Shown in pieces: positions 24,584-33,097 of a stretch of 64,000 bases of DNA. A program made the translations under genes and the position numbers. This DNA comes from Bifidobacterium castoris (GTDB taxonomy: Bacteria; Actinomycetota; Actinomycetes; Actinomycetales; Bifidobacteriaceae). Position 1 is the stretch's first letter, and every line of letters begins with the position of its first letter. The stretch lies in NCBI RefSeq assembly GCF_003952025.1, contig NZ_QXGI01000005.1:1-64000 (forward strand), written 5' to 3'. The notes under the pieces are model-generated. The model did not search any database. It had not been told where the DNA came from and saw nothing but the letters and a program-made list of their open reading frames with translations.

Positions 24584-26977
24584 TCACTTGACCTCTTCGA
24601 ACCATTCACGCGTTTCGCCGCCGGCGAGCGTGACGTGTCCGGTCTCGCCGGCCATGTGCTTGACGCGGTGCGCGATCTCCTCGTGGCGGCCGTGCACCAT
24701 CGGGCGCTGCACCGGGTTGCCGAGGTATCCGCAGGTGCGCTTCGTCACGTTGCACTTGTCCGGGTCGGAGTTGCCGCACTCGGGGCACTTGAAGCCCTCC
24801 TCGGTCGGCTCGAAGTCGCCCTGGAAGCCGCATTCGAAGCAGTGGTCGATCGGCGTGTTCGTGCCGAGGTAGCCGATGCCGATGTTGTACGCGTAGTCCC
24901 ACACCGCCTCGAGCGCCTTCGGGTTGGCCTGCAGGCACGGGAACTCGCAATAGTTGATGAAACCGCCGGAAGCGTAGTACGGGAAGTCCTTCTCGTAGTC
25001 GAGCTTCTCCATCGGCGTCGGCTGCAGCCACACCGGGTAGTGGAACGAGTTCGTGTAGAAGTCGTGGTCGGTGACGCCTTCGATCTCGCCGAACTTCGCG
25101 CGGTCCATGCGGTTGAAGCGGTCGGTGAGCGATTCGGCCGGCGTCGAGTACACCGAATAGTGGTAGCCTTCGGCGGCCGACCAGTCCTTGCACAGCTGGT
25201 TCATGCGGCGCACGATCTCGAGCGCGAACTCCTTGCCCTGCGGATCCCAGCCGTGGTCGCGCATCCAGTGCTTGCCGTAGAAGACGGACGTCGCCTCATA
25301 CAGGCCGATGTAGCCGAGCGACACCGTGGCGCGTTCGTTGCGGAAGAGCTGGTCGACGTTGTCGTTCGCGTCGAGGCGCCCGAAGGCGCCGTAGCGGAAC
25401 AGCGTCGGCGCGTTGACCGGCGTCGCCTGCTTGCAGCGCATGATGCGGAACTGCAGCGCCTGATGGGCGGTCTCCATGCGCTCGTCGAACAGCTTCCAGA
25501 AGCGTTCGACGTCGCCGTGCGATTCGAGCGCGATGCGCGGCACGTTGACGGTGACGACGCCCAGGTTCATGCGGCCGTCCTCGACGTCCTCGCCGGTCTC
25601 CGGGTCGATCCAGCCCTGCAGGAACGAGCGGCAGCCCATCGGTGCCTTGAACGAACCGGTGATCTTGACGATGTTCTCGTAGAACACGACGTCCGGATAC
25701 ATGCGCTTCGTCGAGCATTCGAGCGCGAGCTGCTTAAGGTCGTAGTTCGGATCGCCCGGATCGGCGTTGATGCCGTGCTTGATCGTGAAGACGAGCTTCG
25801 GGAAGATGGCCGTGTGGCGGTCCTTGCCGAGGCCGCGGATGCGGTTGAGCAGAATCGCGCGCTGGATCTCGCGGGCGAACCAGCTCGTGCCGAGGCCGAA
25901 GCCGACGGTGACGAACGGCGTCTGGCCGTTGGAGACGCGGTTCGAATTGATCTGGTACTCCATCGTCTGCATCGCGTCGTAGATGGCCTTGCGCGTCATG
26001 ATCTTCGCGTAGATCTCGCGCAGCTGGTCGATCTCCGGCAGCTCCTCGTCGAAGGCGGTGTCGGCCGGCAGCGGCTCGCGGTTCTCGAAGTGCAGCCAGT
26101 CGGGCTCCTGCGCCTTGAGTCCGCGGACCATGTCCTCGGCGACCTCGATCGGCATCGAATCGGGGATGAGCGCCTGCGCCATGTTGAGGTTCTTCGCATA
26201 GTCGCGCTTCGCGTACTCCTCGAGCATCTCGTCGGCGCGGTTGACTGTCTGGCCGCCGTACTGCGCGCCCGCGATGTCCTTGATGATCTGCGTGATCTGC
26301 GTGGCCGCCGTGCCGATCGACTTCGGCGAGTCCATCATCGCGTTGCCGAGCGCGAAACCGTGACGCAGCATGTCGCCGAAGTCGGGCAGCGAGCAGTTGT
26401 TCATCGACGTGAACGGCGAATAGTCGGCGTCATGGAAGTGGATGTCGCCCTTCATGTGGGCGTTGGCGACGGCGTCCGGCAGCATCGAGAACGCCGACGC
26501 CTTCGAGACGGCGCCCGCGAGCAGGTCGCGCTGCGTCGCGTAGACGTTCGAGTCCTTGTTCGCGTTCTCTCGCACGAGCGACTCGTCCTTGTTGACGAGG
26601 CGCTTGACGGCTTCGTTGATGTCGGTGGCCTTCGCGCGCTGGATGTCCTTGTTGAGACGGTAGGTCGTGTAGGTGCGCGCGACCTCGTAGAGGTGGTCGT
26701 CGATGAGCGCATGCTCGACGAGGTTCTGGATGTCCTCGATACGCGCCGGACCGTTGTAGCGTTCCTTGATCTCGCCCTCCACCTGATCGGCGATGTCGGA
26801 GATCATGCGCTCCTCTTCGGGACCGACTTCCTTGTTCAGGTCGGCGAATGCGGACTTGACAGCGATGATGATGTTGACCGGATCGAAATCGACGATACGG
26901 CCATCGCGCTTCTCGACGAGTACCTTCGCCGCGGTCTTCGGCTGCGTCATCGGCGCCTCCAGAACCTCTGCTTCCAT
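24584..26977 (-). CDS. nrdD: anaerobic ribonucleoside-triphosphate reductase
   Basis: The class III reductase catalytic subunit, about 797 aa. It begins with an ATP-cone (KVLVEKRDGRIVDFDPVNI, about residues 16-105) that senses ATP/dATP. The C-terminal part carries the four zinc-binding cysteines (CFECG and KCPECG) and the glycyl-radical motif RTCGYLG (Gly about 750). I start at 26977, where AAGGAG lies seven bases upstream; the frame continues upstream but through the promoter. A pair of NrdR-like boxes lies upstream at 27091-27132. Needs NrdG, encoded next. This is the clearest sign of an anaerobic life style in the window. Confidence 0.95.
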   Translation of the reverse strand: MEAEVLEAPMTQPKTAAKVLVEKRDGRIVDFDPVNIIIAVKSAFADLNKEVGPEEERMISDIADQVEGEIKERYNGPARIEDIQNLVEHALIDDHLYEVARTYTTYRLNKDIQRAKATDINEAVKRLVNKDESLVRENANKDSNVYATQRDLLAGAVSKASAFSMLPDAVANAHMKGDIHFHDADYSPFTSMNNCSLPDFGDMLRHGFALGNAMMDSPKSIGTAATQITQIIKDIAGAQYGGQTVNRADEMLEEYAKRDYAKNLNMAQALIPDSMPIEVAEDMVRGLKAQEPDWLHFENREPLPADTAFDEELPEIDQLREIYAKIMTRKAIYDAMQTMEYQINSNRVSNGQTPFVTVGFGLGTSWFAREIQRAILLNRIRGLGKDRHTAIFPKLVFTIKHGINADPGDPNYDLKQLALECSTKRMYPDVVFYENIVKITGSFKAPMGCRSFLQGWIDPETGEDVEDGRMNLGVVTVNVPRIALESHGDVERFWKLFDERMETAHQALQFRIMRCKQATPVNAPTLFRYGAFGRLDANDNVDQLFRNERATVSLGYIGLYEATSVFYGKHWMRDHGWDPQGKEFALEIVRRMNQLCKDWSAAEGYHYSVYSTPAESLTDRFNRMDRAKFGEIEGVTDHDFYTNSFHYPVWLQPTPMEKLDYEKDFPYYASGGFINYCEFPCLQANPKALEAVWDYAYNIGIGYLGTNTPIDHCFECGFQGDFEPTEEGFKCPECGNSDPDKCNVTKRTCGYLGNPVQRPMVHGRHEEIAHRVKHMAGETGHVTLAGGETREWFEEVK

Positions 26978-27090
26978 TCGCTGCTCCTTGTTTCGGGGCC
27001 GGCGGGGCCGGCTCGTTTCGTGCGTCCGCACCATGCCGGACGTCTTGCTGACTGATAAGACTGTACGCTTTTCCTTCGGGCGACGCGCCG

Positions 27091-27132
27091 CTATATGTAG
27101 TGCGACAGATGGCATGCAATCACTAGATATGG
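27091..27132 (-). promoter_or_regulatory. pair of NrdR boxes upstream of nrdD
   Basis: Core CTATATGTAG (27091-27100) matches the NrdR consensus CWATATATWG in 9 of 10 positions and CTAGATATGG (27123-27132) in 8 of 10. Their centres are 32 bases apart, three helical turns, as is usual for NrdR sites. They lie in the 360-base divergent gap between nrdD and xseA. Confidence 0.7.
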
Positions 27133-27336
27133 AACTTTCGTTGATACGACGCCGAAAATCCGCGATGCGTCCCGACGGTGTGGTCTTCGTCACTCGGCGC
27201 GGTGTTCGCTGAGCGGAAATCATCATAGCGACACCGTTGCCGCACCCGCCGTGAAACGCCACCGAGGCGGCGGAATCAGCCCTGACACGCCGTGCGGTGC
27301 GAGCACGATGTCCCTTCGCTGATGGAACCTAGAACC

Positions 27337-28659
27337 ATGTCTTGGAACAACGGATATGGCATGGGAACACAGCCTTCAGGCACCCCATGGACAGGCGCGG
27401 ACGGCGCCGCCGGCGGCCCGCGCCCGCTCGACCAGCTGCCGAAGTACGCGCGCGACACGACCCCGGAGAACCCGTGGCCGGTCAACCTGCTGAGCCGCAA
27501 ATGGCACGACGTGATCGACCGCTGGCCGACGGTGTGGATCGAAGGGCAGATCGTCGAGATCAACGCGCGCCGCGCGACGTCCGTGTACATCACGCTGCGC
27601 GACAACTTCGAGGACGTCTCGATCTCGGTGAACGGCTTCGGCGCGTTCGCGCAGATGGCGCGCGGCTTCAAGCAGGGCGACCGCGTCGTCGTGCACGGCA
27701 AGGCCGACCTGTGGGTCAAGCAGACGCGGCTGAGCCTGCGCGGCGACGACATCCGCAAGGTCGGCGTCGGCGACCTCAAGGAGCAGATCGACGAGCTGCG
27801 CCGCAAACTCAAGGGCGAAGGGCTCTTCGACGCCTCGAACAAGGTGCCGCTGCCCGAGTTCCCGAAGAACATCGGCCTGATCTGCGCGCCGCAGGCGAGG
27901 GCGGAGGGCGACGTCATCACGAACGTCATGCTGCGCTGGCCGACCGTCGACTTCACCGTGCAGCACGTGCACGTGCAGGGCCCGCAATGCCCGCCCGAGG
28001 TCGTCGAGGCGATCCGCAGGCTCGACGCCGACCCGAACGTCGATGTCATCATCGTCGCGCGCGGCGGCGGCAGCTTCGAGGATCTGATCGGATTCTCCGA
28101 CGAAGGCGTCGTGCGCGCGACCGCCGCATGCGTGACGCCGATCGTCTCCGCGATCGGCCATGAGGACGACTGGACGCTCATCGACCTGGCCGCCGACGTG
28201 CGCGCGTCGACGCCGACCGACGCCGCCAAGCGCGTCGTGCCCGACGTGCGCGAGCAGCAGCAGCTCATCGCGAACGCGATCGGCACGATGCGCATGCGCA
28301 TCGGCGCGATGGTCGACAACGAGACACGGCTCGTCGAAGGCTACGCGAACCGTCCGAGCCTGACGCATCCGCAGACGATGCTCGACCCGTATCAGCGGCA
28401 GATCGACGACGCCGTGCGCACGATGCGCATCGGCCTGACGCGGATCGTCGACGACGAGCAGCTGCGCGTCGAGAAACTCGAGGCGACGCTGCGCGCGCTG
28501 AGCCCGCAGTCGACGCTCGACCGCGGCTATGCGGTGCTGCAGACCGCCGACGGGCACGTCGTCGACGACGCGGCGAAGCTCAAGGCCGGCGATGAGATCA
28601 CCGTCACGTTGCGCCGCGGCGCCGTCGTCGCGCAGACGACGAAGATCGTCGAACCGTAG
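27337..28659 (+). CDS. xseA: exodeoxyribonuclease VII large subunit
   Basis: Large subunit of exonuclease VII, which degrades single-stranded DNA from both ends. After a Gly/Pro-rich ~50-residue N-terminal extension comes the OB-fold domain (TVWIEGQIVEI), then the catalytic XseA core with FPKNIGLICAPQARAEGDV, VDVIIVARGGGSFEDLIGF, and AIGHEDDWTLIDLAADVRASTP. The C-terminal coiled coil binds XseB. About 440 aa, normal length. Start taken at 27337 with GGAA about nine bases upstream; a slightly earlier start at 27322 is possible. Followed 84 bases later by xseB, same strand. Confidence 0.93.
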   Translation: MSWNNGYGMGTQPSGTPWTGADGAAGGPRPLDQLPKYARDTTPENPWPVNLLSRKWHDVIDRWPTVWIEGQIVEINARRATSVYITLRDNFEDVSISVNGFGAFAQMARGFKQGDRVVVHGKADLWVKQTRLSLRGDDIRKVGVGDLKEQIDELRRKLKGEGLFDASNKVPLPEFPKNIGLICAPQARAEGDVITNVMLRWPTVDFTVQHVHVQGPQCPPEVVEAIRRLDADPNVDVIIVARGGGSFEDLIGFSDEGVVRATAACVTPIVSAIGHEDDWTLIDLAADVRASTPTDAAKRVVPDVREQQQLIANAIGTMRMRIGAMVDNETRLVEGYANRPSLTHPQTMLDPYQRQIDDAVRTMRIGLTRIVDDEQLRVEKLEATLRALSPQSTLDRGYAVLQTADGHVVDDAAKLKAGDEITVTLRRGAVVAQTTKIVEP

Positions 28660-28743
28660 GCCCCGCGCGACACACGCGCAAACACATAACGCAATCGATA
28701 CAACAGCCATCAACCGGCACACAACCACCACAAAGGAGCAGCC

Positions 28744-29088
28744 ATGACGGAGGAAACCATCGAAGTCACCGCGACGGAGACGACCGAGACGACCGAGGAC
28801 ACTGCGGCCGAGCAGCCGCAGATCGCGTCGAGCCTGACGGCGCAGGAACGCGACGTCATCGCGAACATGCCGTACGAGGAGGCGCGCGACAAGCTCATGC
28901 AGGCCGTGCGCGCGCTCGAGAACGGCGGCCTGAGCCTCGACGAGTCGATGCGCCAGTGGGAGATCGGCGAGGCGCTCGCCCAGCGCGCGCAGTCGCTGCT
29001 CAACACGGTGCGCGCGAAGCTCGACGCCGCGCAGGCGCAGCAGGCGCAGACCGCGGCGACGGCGGGCACGCAGTCGAATTTGCAGTAA
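28744..29088 (+). CDS. xseB: exodeoxyribonuclease VII small subunit
   Basis: Small subunit that binds the XseA helices. The family core MPYEEARDKLMQAVRALENGGLSLDESMRQWEIGEAL is present, with the two helices and the GG turn typical of XseB. It is longer than usual (114 aa) owing to an acidic Thr/Glu-rich N-terminus of about 40 residues and an Ala/Gln-rich tail. AAAGGAGCAGCC precedes the ATG. Forms an operon with xseA. Confidence 0.93.
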   Translation: MTEETIEVTATETTETTEDTAAEQPQIASSLTAQERDVIANMPYEEARDKLMQAVRALENGGLSLDESMRQWEIGEALAQRAQSLLNTVRAKLDAAQAQQAQTAATAGTQSNLQ

Positions 29089-29141
29089 GCGGCCGGCGCG
29101 CTGCGGCGGCGGACGCCAGGCGCATTGAAGGCGCAGGCCAG

Positions 29142-29176
29142 ACGGGGTGCATACGACGCGGTCGCGTGCGCCCCGT
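29142..29176 (+). terminator. terminator after xseAB
   Basis: A GC-rich stem (ACGGGGTGC with GCGCCCCGT, one mismatch) is followed by TTGCATTTT, about 55 bases past the xseB stop. Confidence 0.55.
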
Positions 29177-29306
29177 TGCATTTTCGCGGGGAGGATCGGC
29201 GCCGCGATCACGGGGCTGCGTTTCCGCGCGGTGGGATTCGTGGAAAAGACGCCGCATGCGCTTTGCGGATGCCCGACGTCGTCCGGCGCACATGCGCCGC
29301 GCGCGG

Positions 29307-30320
29307 CTACTGCGCGAACTCGAGCGTAGCGAGCAGCGCGTCGTGGTCGGCGCCGGGGATACGGATCGTCTTGATCTGCCCGACGCGCACGTCGCGCTCG
29401 GTGACGATGTGGTCGATGCCGACGCCGGCGGGCACGAAACGCATGTTCGACGGCCAGGTGAAGACGAGGCCGTGGCCGCTCGTCATCGACGCGTCCTGGA
29501 AACGTTCGCCGAGGAGACGGCGGAACGGGGCGTGGTCGGTCGTCGCGTTGAAATCGCCCATGAGCACGTAATGCACGTCGGTACGCGATCGCAGCGCGTC
29601 CATCTCATTGAGCGATCGGCGCCACAGATCCCATGTGCTCGCGCTCGGCGACGTCGTGTGCACGCTGACGAAGCGGACGGGAAGGCGGCCGCCGTCGAAG
29701 AGGACGGTGCCGGCGGGCATGTCGGACGCGCTCGAATCGAACTCGGCGTCCGTCGGAGCGTCGAGCGGCGCCGCCGAGAACAACGCGTTGCCGTAGTAAT
29801 GGTCCGCCGATCCGACCGTCGAATGCGGCAGATAGTCGTAGATTCCGGCGTTCGCGAGCTCCTTGAGGAAAGGTTCCGTCGTCTCCTGCAGCGCGAGCAC
29901 CTCGACGCGCTGGTCGCGCACGGCATCGACGATGTCCTGCGCGTTCGCCTGACCTTTGTAGACGTTGCAGGTCATGACGCGTGCGTACGCGTCGTCTGTG
30001 GACGGCTTGACCTGTGCGACGGCGGCCATCGCGGCGCCGCTGAGTGGAAGGTCGCCGCGGAAGTACGGCAGCTGCCACCACACCTGCAGCCCGATGCACG
30101 CGCAGGCGACGACCGCCGTGAACCAGCGCCGCGAGATGCAGGCGAGGACGAACGAGACGAGCGCGACGAGCGCGAACCACGGCGACAGCGAAATCACATA
30201 CGGCACGTACGGCAACGATTGCATGTCCTCGGGCAGCAACCGCGCCGCGCAGCCGAGCAATGCGACGATCGCGAGGATCGCCGCGAGCGCCGCCAGAACC
30301 GGATGGGTATGCCGTGCCAT
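29307..30320 (-). CDS. membrane-anchored endonuclease/exonuclease/phosphatase-family protein
   Basis: About 337 aa: three TM segments in the first ~95 residues, then an EEP-superfamily hydrolase domain outside the membrane. The family motifs are clear: CNVYKGQA, ALQET (metal-binding Glu), MGDFNAT (Asp/Asn), and GIDHI near the C-terminus with a final D-H pair (GADHDALL). Such proteins include phospholipid or nucleic-acid phosphodiesterases; the membrane anchor suggests an envelope substrate such as a lipid or teichoic-acid-like head group. Start at 30320 with AGAAGGAGA upstream. Stands alone. Confidence 0.83.
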   Translation of the reverse strand: MARHTHPVLAALAAILAIVALLGCAARLLPEDMQSLPYVPYVISLSPWFALVALVSFVLACISRRWFTAVVACACIGLQVWWQLPYFRGDLPLSGAAMAAVAQVKPSTDDAYARVMTCNVYKGQANAQDIVDAVRDQRVEVLALQETTEPFLKELANAGIYDYLPHSTVGSADHYYGNALFSAAPLDAPTDAEFDSSASDMPAGTVLFDGGRLPVRFVSVHTTSPSASTWDLWRRSLNEMDALRSRTDVHYVLMGDFNATTDHAPFRRLLGERFQDASMTSGHGLVFTWPSNMRFVPAGVGIDHIVTERDVRVGQIKTIRIPGADHDALLATLEFAQ

Positions 30321-30349
30321 GCGTCTCCTTCTGTTCCATTCTGTCTGCA

Positions 30350-30500
30350 TTCGTATGCAAGCGCATGCGAATCGTGCGTGTATGCGTCCGCGTCCGGTGG
30401 ATGCGTGTGCCCGTCGGGCGCGTACGTGTCCGCCGGCCTCGCGCGTCCCGTCGGACTCGCCGATGCGCGTCCGTCACGCGCGACGCTCCATCGTATGCGC
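30350..30500. other. alternating purine-pyrimidine rich gap with weak repeat-like blocks
   Basis: The 355-base gap 30321-30675 has no gene apart from the tRNA promoter at its end. It has scattered GTATGCGT, GCGTACGTG and GATGCGCG blocks that echo the 52-bp repeat core on the opposite strand, but no steady 52-base step. Confidence 0.35.
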
Positions 30501-30633
30501 TTCGGGACACCCTGCGATTGTTTGCGCATCCGCAAGGTGCCGCGCCGATGACGTGTTCCACACTAATGGAGCGCAGGACGCGTGCGTATCGTCCGCACGG
30601 TTGATTTTCCCCAGATGCGCGTGCGGCGCGCGG

Positions 30634-30663
30634 TTGTGCCGGATGCACGATGGTGTGTATAAT
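30634..30663 (+). promoter_or_regulatory. promoter of tRNA-Arg
   Basis: TTGTGC (30634-30639) and a perfect TATAAT (30658-30663) are 18 bases apart and sit 12 bases before the tRNA. Confidence 0.75.
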
Positions 30664-30675
30664 GTCGGGTTGTTC

Positions 30676-30751
30676 GCCCTGGTAGCTCAGTGGATAGAGC
30701 ACCGCTCTCCTAAAGCGGGTGTCGCGCGTTCGAATCGCGTCTGGGGCACCA
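30676..30751 (+). tRNA. tRNA-Arg (anticodon CCU)
   Basis: A 76-base cloverleaf. The acceptor GCCCTGG pairs with CTGGGGC (with G-U pairs), the D arm holds GTAGCTCAGTGGATAGAGC, and the anticodon stem CCGCT/AGCGG encloses the loop CTCCTAA, giving anticodon CCU, which reads AGG. The T arm contains GCGTTCGAATCGC. The ACCA tail is encoded. The rare AGG codon fits a GC-rich genome. Confidence 0.95.
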
Positions 30752-30753
30752 TC

Positions 30754-30783
30754 AGCCGCGTCGGCCCATTCGCCGACGCGGCT
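30754..30783 (+). terminator. terminator after tRNA-Arg
   Basis: A 12-bp perfect stem (AGCCGCGTCGGC with GCCGACGCGGCT) with a 6-base loop, two bases after the tRNA; a weak T-rich tail follows. Confidence 0.7.
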
Positions 30784-31133
30784 TCGTCATCTCCGACCCG
30801 ATCCTCGTCGACTCCACCGAACACCGATGCACAATGTGGTCATGACGATCGCGGATGACTGCGCCAGTGAACGTGCCCCCGGCACATCTCGCACCCGACA
30901 TGATGCAAACGATGATGTTAGCGAACATGATTGGTACGTCTCTTGCTCGCCACGATCGCAGACGACGATATCAGCGAACACGACCGATGCGCCCCACACC
31001 CCCGATGATCGCGGGCGATGAGTGTTCGCGGACGCGCTTCGAACATGAGATGCCGCGGGCCGCCGCGCCCGCACGACGGTACAGTGGATGGCAGCATCCG
31101 TTACGTATCATCCGTTACGAAAGAAGGCCCACG
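30784..31133. other. 350-base intergenic region, nothing recognised
   Basis: No gene, hairpin or repeat that I can support. Presumably holds the promoter of the following plus-strand gene. Confidence 0.5.
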
Positions 31134-31856
31134 ATGACGATGGCCGCATGTGGCTCCCTGACCGCCGAGACGCTCGGCCTCTCCCCCGCCACCGCGTTCC
31201 CGGCGGCCAAAGGCGTCCTGCCGAAGGGACTGTTCGCCGCGAAGGCGTCCGCTCCCCTGTCCGCGAAGACGAAGCAGCATCTGGTGCACGCCGTCGACGC
31301 GATCACGATGCTCGCGCTGCTGCGCCCGTCGAACACCGGCCTGGAGGCGAGCGCGCGCATGCCGGAAATCCTCGTCCTCGGCCTCAAGCTCGCCGACGGC
31401 GTGCGCGAGACGCCGGACGACGTCGTCGAGCTCATCGCGTCGCAACGCAAGTCGGGAATCGTCTTCGCCGTCGTGCGCACTGTGGAGCATGAGGGCACGA
31501 CGCGTGAGGAATGCCAGTTCGCGGTGCGCCGCGCATTGCCGGGCCGCGCCGGCCACACACCGACCTTCCGCGTCTTCCACGGCGCGTGGGAGCCGTGCGG
31601 CGAGTCCTTCCTCGACGTCAACGGCGCGACGATGGACGAGCTGTGGGCGTCGCTGTGCTCGCAGATCATCCTCGGCTCCGTCGACTGCGCCGGCCTGGAC
31701 GCGCGCATCGCCCGCGCCGAACGGATCCGCCAGCTCGAGGCGGACGTCGCGAAGCTGTCCGCCGACCATGCGCGCGCGAAGTCGCCCGCCCAGCGCAACG
31801 AGATCTACGCCAAGCTGCACAAGGCGAAGAACGAACTCGCCGCACTGACGAACTGA
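31134..31856 (+). CDS. DUF4391-like protein
   Basis: A 240-residue soluble protein whose pattern (an N-terminal region with LGLSPATAFPAAKGVLPKGL, a central VVRTVEHEG and TFRVFHGAWEP, and a C-terminal coiled coil LEADVAKLSADHARA) fits DUF4391. In many genomes DUF4391 genes sit beside SNF2-type helicases and DNA methyltransferases of defence or restriction-like loci; here no such partner is present, so it is an orphan. No catalytic residues are known. The GAAGG site sits eight bases before the ATG. The family call is by pattern and moderately sure. Confidence 0.6.
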   Translation: MTMAACGSLTAETLGLSPATAFPAAKGVLPKGLFAAKASAPLSAKTKQHLVHAVDAITMLALLRPSNTGLEASARMPEILVLGLKLADGVRETPDDVVELIASQRKSGIVFAVVRTVEHEGTTREECQFAVRRALPGRAGHTPTFRVFHGAWEPCGESFLDVNGATMDELWASLCSQIILGSVDCAGLDARIARAERIRQLEADVAKLSADHARAKSPAQRNEIYAKLHKAKNELAALTN

Positions 31857-32046
31857 CGCACGCACACGCCGCTCAGACCCGCCGACTCCGACCACCGTCA
31901 ATCCTGACTGGCCCGACCGACCCGCCGACTTGACCGATCCGTCCGACCCTGACCGATTTACCGACCCCCCAGACCCACCGACCCCGCCGACTGGTCCGCC
32001 CGTCTGCAACCTCCGCCCGTCTGAAGCCGCCGCGCGCCGGCCGCGG

Positions 32047-33015
32047 TCAGAAACCGATGCGCGTGCGGCCGTACTGGTCGAGCCACCGCAGGATCGCGCC
32101 TTCGCGCAGCGCCCACGGGCATACTTCGATCTCGTTGATGCCGAGAGCGTCCATGATCTCGACGGCCACGATGCCCGCGCCGACGATCGACCCGGCGCGG
32201 TCCTGCGTGATGCCCGGCAACGCGGCGCGCTGCGCCGGCTCGATGCTCGCCAGCCGCGGCAGCCAATCCTCGAGCTGTTCGCGTTCCACCGACAACGCGT
32301 CCTCGCGTCCCGGCTGGTGGATGACCGACCCGGCGAGCCGCGCGAGCGAACGGATCGCCTTCGACGTGCCCACCGCGTGGCTCGTGTAGTCTTCGGCCGG
32401 GATCGCGCCGACGAGCTCGGCGATGCGTTTGCGCACCTTCTTGCGCGCTGATTCGAGCTCCTTCGGCGTCGCCATGCCGCCGGGAAGGTAGTCGCGTGTG
32501 ATGATGCCGGCGCCGATGCGCGCGCTCGTCGCGACCGACGGCTCCTCCTCGGAGCCGAGCGCCACCTCGAGCGAGCCGCCGCCGATGTCGATGACGAGCA
32601 GCCGACCGGCGTCCCACCCGTACCAGCGGCGCGCGGCGAGGAACGTGAGCCGCGCCTCGTCGTCGCCGGAGAGCACGGTGATGCGCTGCCCGACGATCTC
32701 CTCGATCCGGTGCAGGATCTTGTTGCCGTTCGCCGCGTCGTGGATCGCCGACGTCGCGAGCGCGAGCAGCTGCGAGATCTGGTAGCGTTCGGCGAGCTGC
32801 ATCGATTCGTCGACTGCGTTGAGCAGCGTCTCGACGCCGGATTTTCGGATCGAGCCGTCCTCTTTGAGGAAGTCCATGAGCCGCACCGTCGTCTTCGTGC
32901 TCGCCTCCGGTTCGGGCCGTGAGCCGACGGCGGCGTCGACGATGAGCATGTGCACGGTGTTCGAGCCGATGTCGAGCACGCCGAGTCGGGTGGAATGCGT
33001 TTTCGAATTTGCCAT
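32047..33015 (-). CDS. Ppx/GppA phosphatase family protein
   Basis: An exopolyphosphatase/guanosine pentaphosphate phosphatase-type protein of the ASKHA fold, about 322 aa. Both phosphate-loop motifs are present (GVLDIGSNTVHMLIVD and VIDIGGGSLEVALG), with the intervening LATSAIHDA and a catalytic Glu in that region. Such enzymes hydrolyse inorganic polyphosphate or pppGpp and so touch the stringent response; a short actinobacterial form like this one is usually Ppx1-like. Start at 33015 with AAAGAGGA upstream. Next gene upstream is an aminotransferase, 82 bases away on the same strand, so possibly co-transcribed. Confidence 0.85.
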   Translation of the reverse strand: MANSKTHSTRLGVLDIGSNTVHMLIVDAAVGSRPEPEASTKTTVRLMDFLKEDGSIRKSGVETLLNAVDESMQLAERYQISQLLALATSAIHDAANGNKILHRIEEIVGQRITVLSGDDEARLTFLAARRWYGWDAGRLLVIDIGGGSLEVALGSEEEPSVATSARIGAGIITRDYLPGGMATPKELESARKKVRKRIAELVGAIPAEDYTSHAVGTSKAIRSLARLAGSVIHQPGREDALSVEREQLEDWLPRLASIEPAQRAALPGITQDRAGSIVGAGIVAVEIMDALGINEIEVCPWALREGAILRWLDQYGRTRIGF

Positions 33016-33097
33016 ACGTCCTCTTTTTGCTGGAAGTCTTTCTGGTTTCGGGTCCTCCCGCCGGCCGGCGCGGTCCGGCGTCGGCCGGCGGCGTCCG

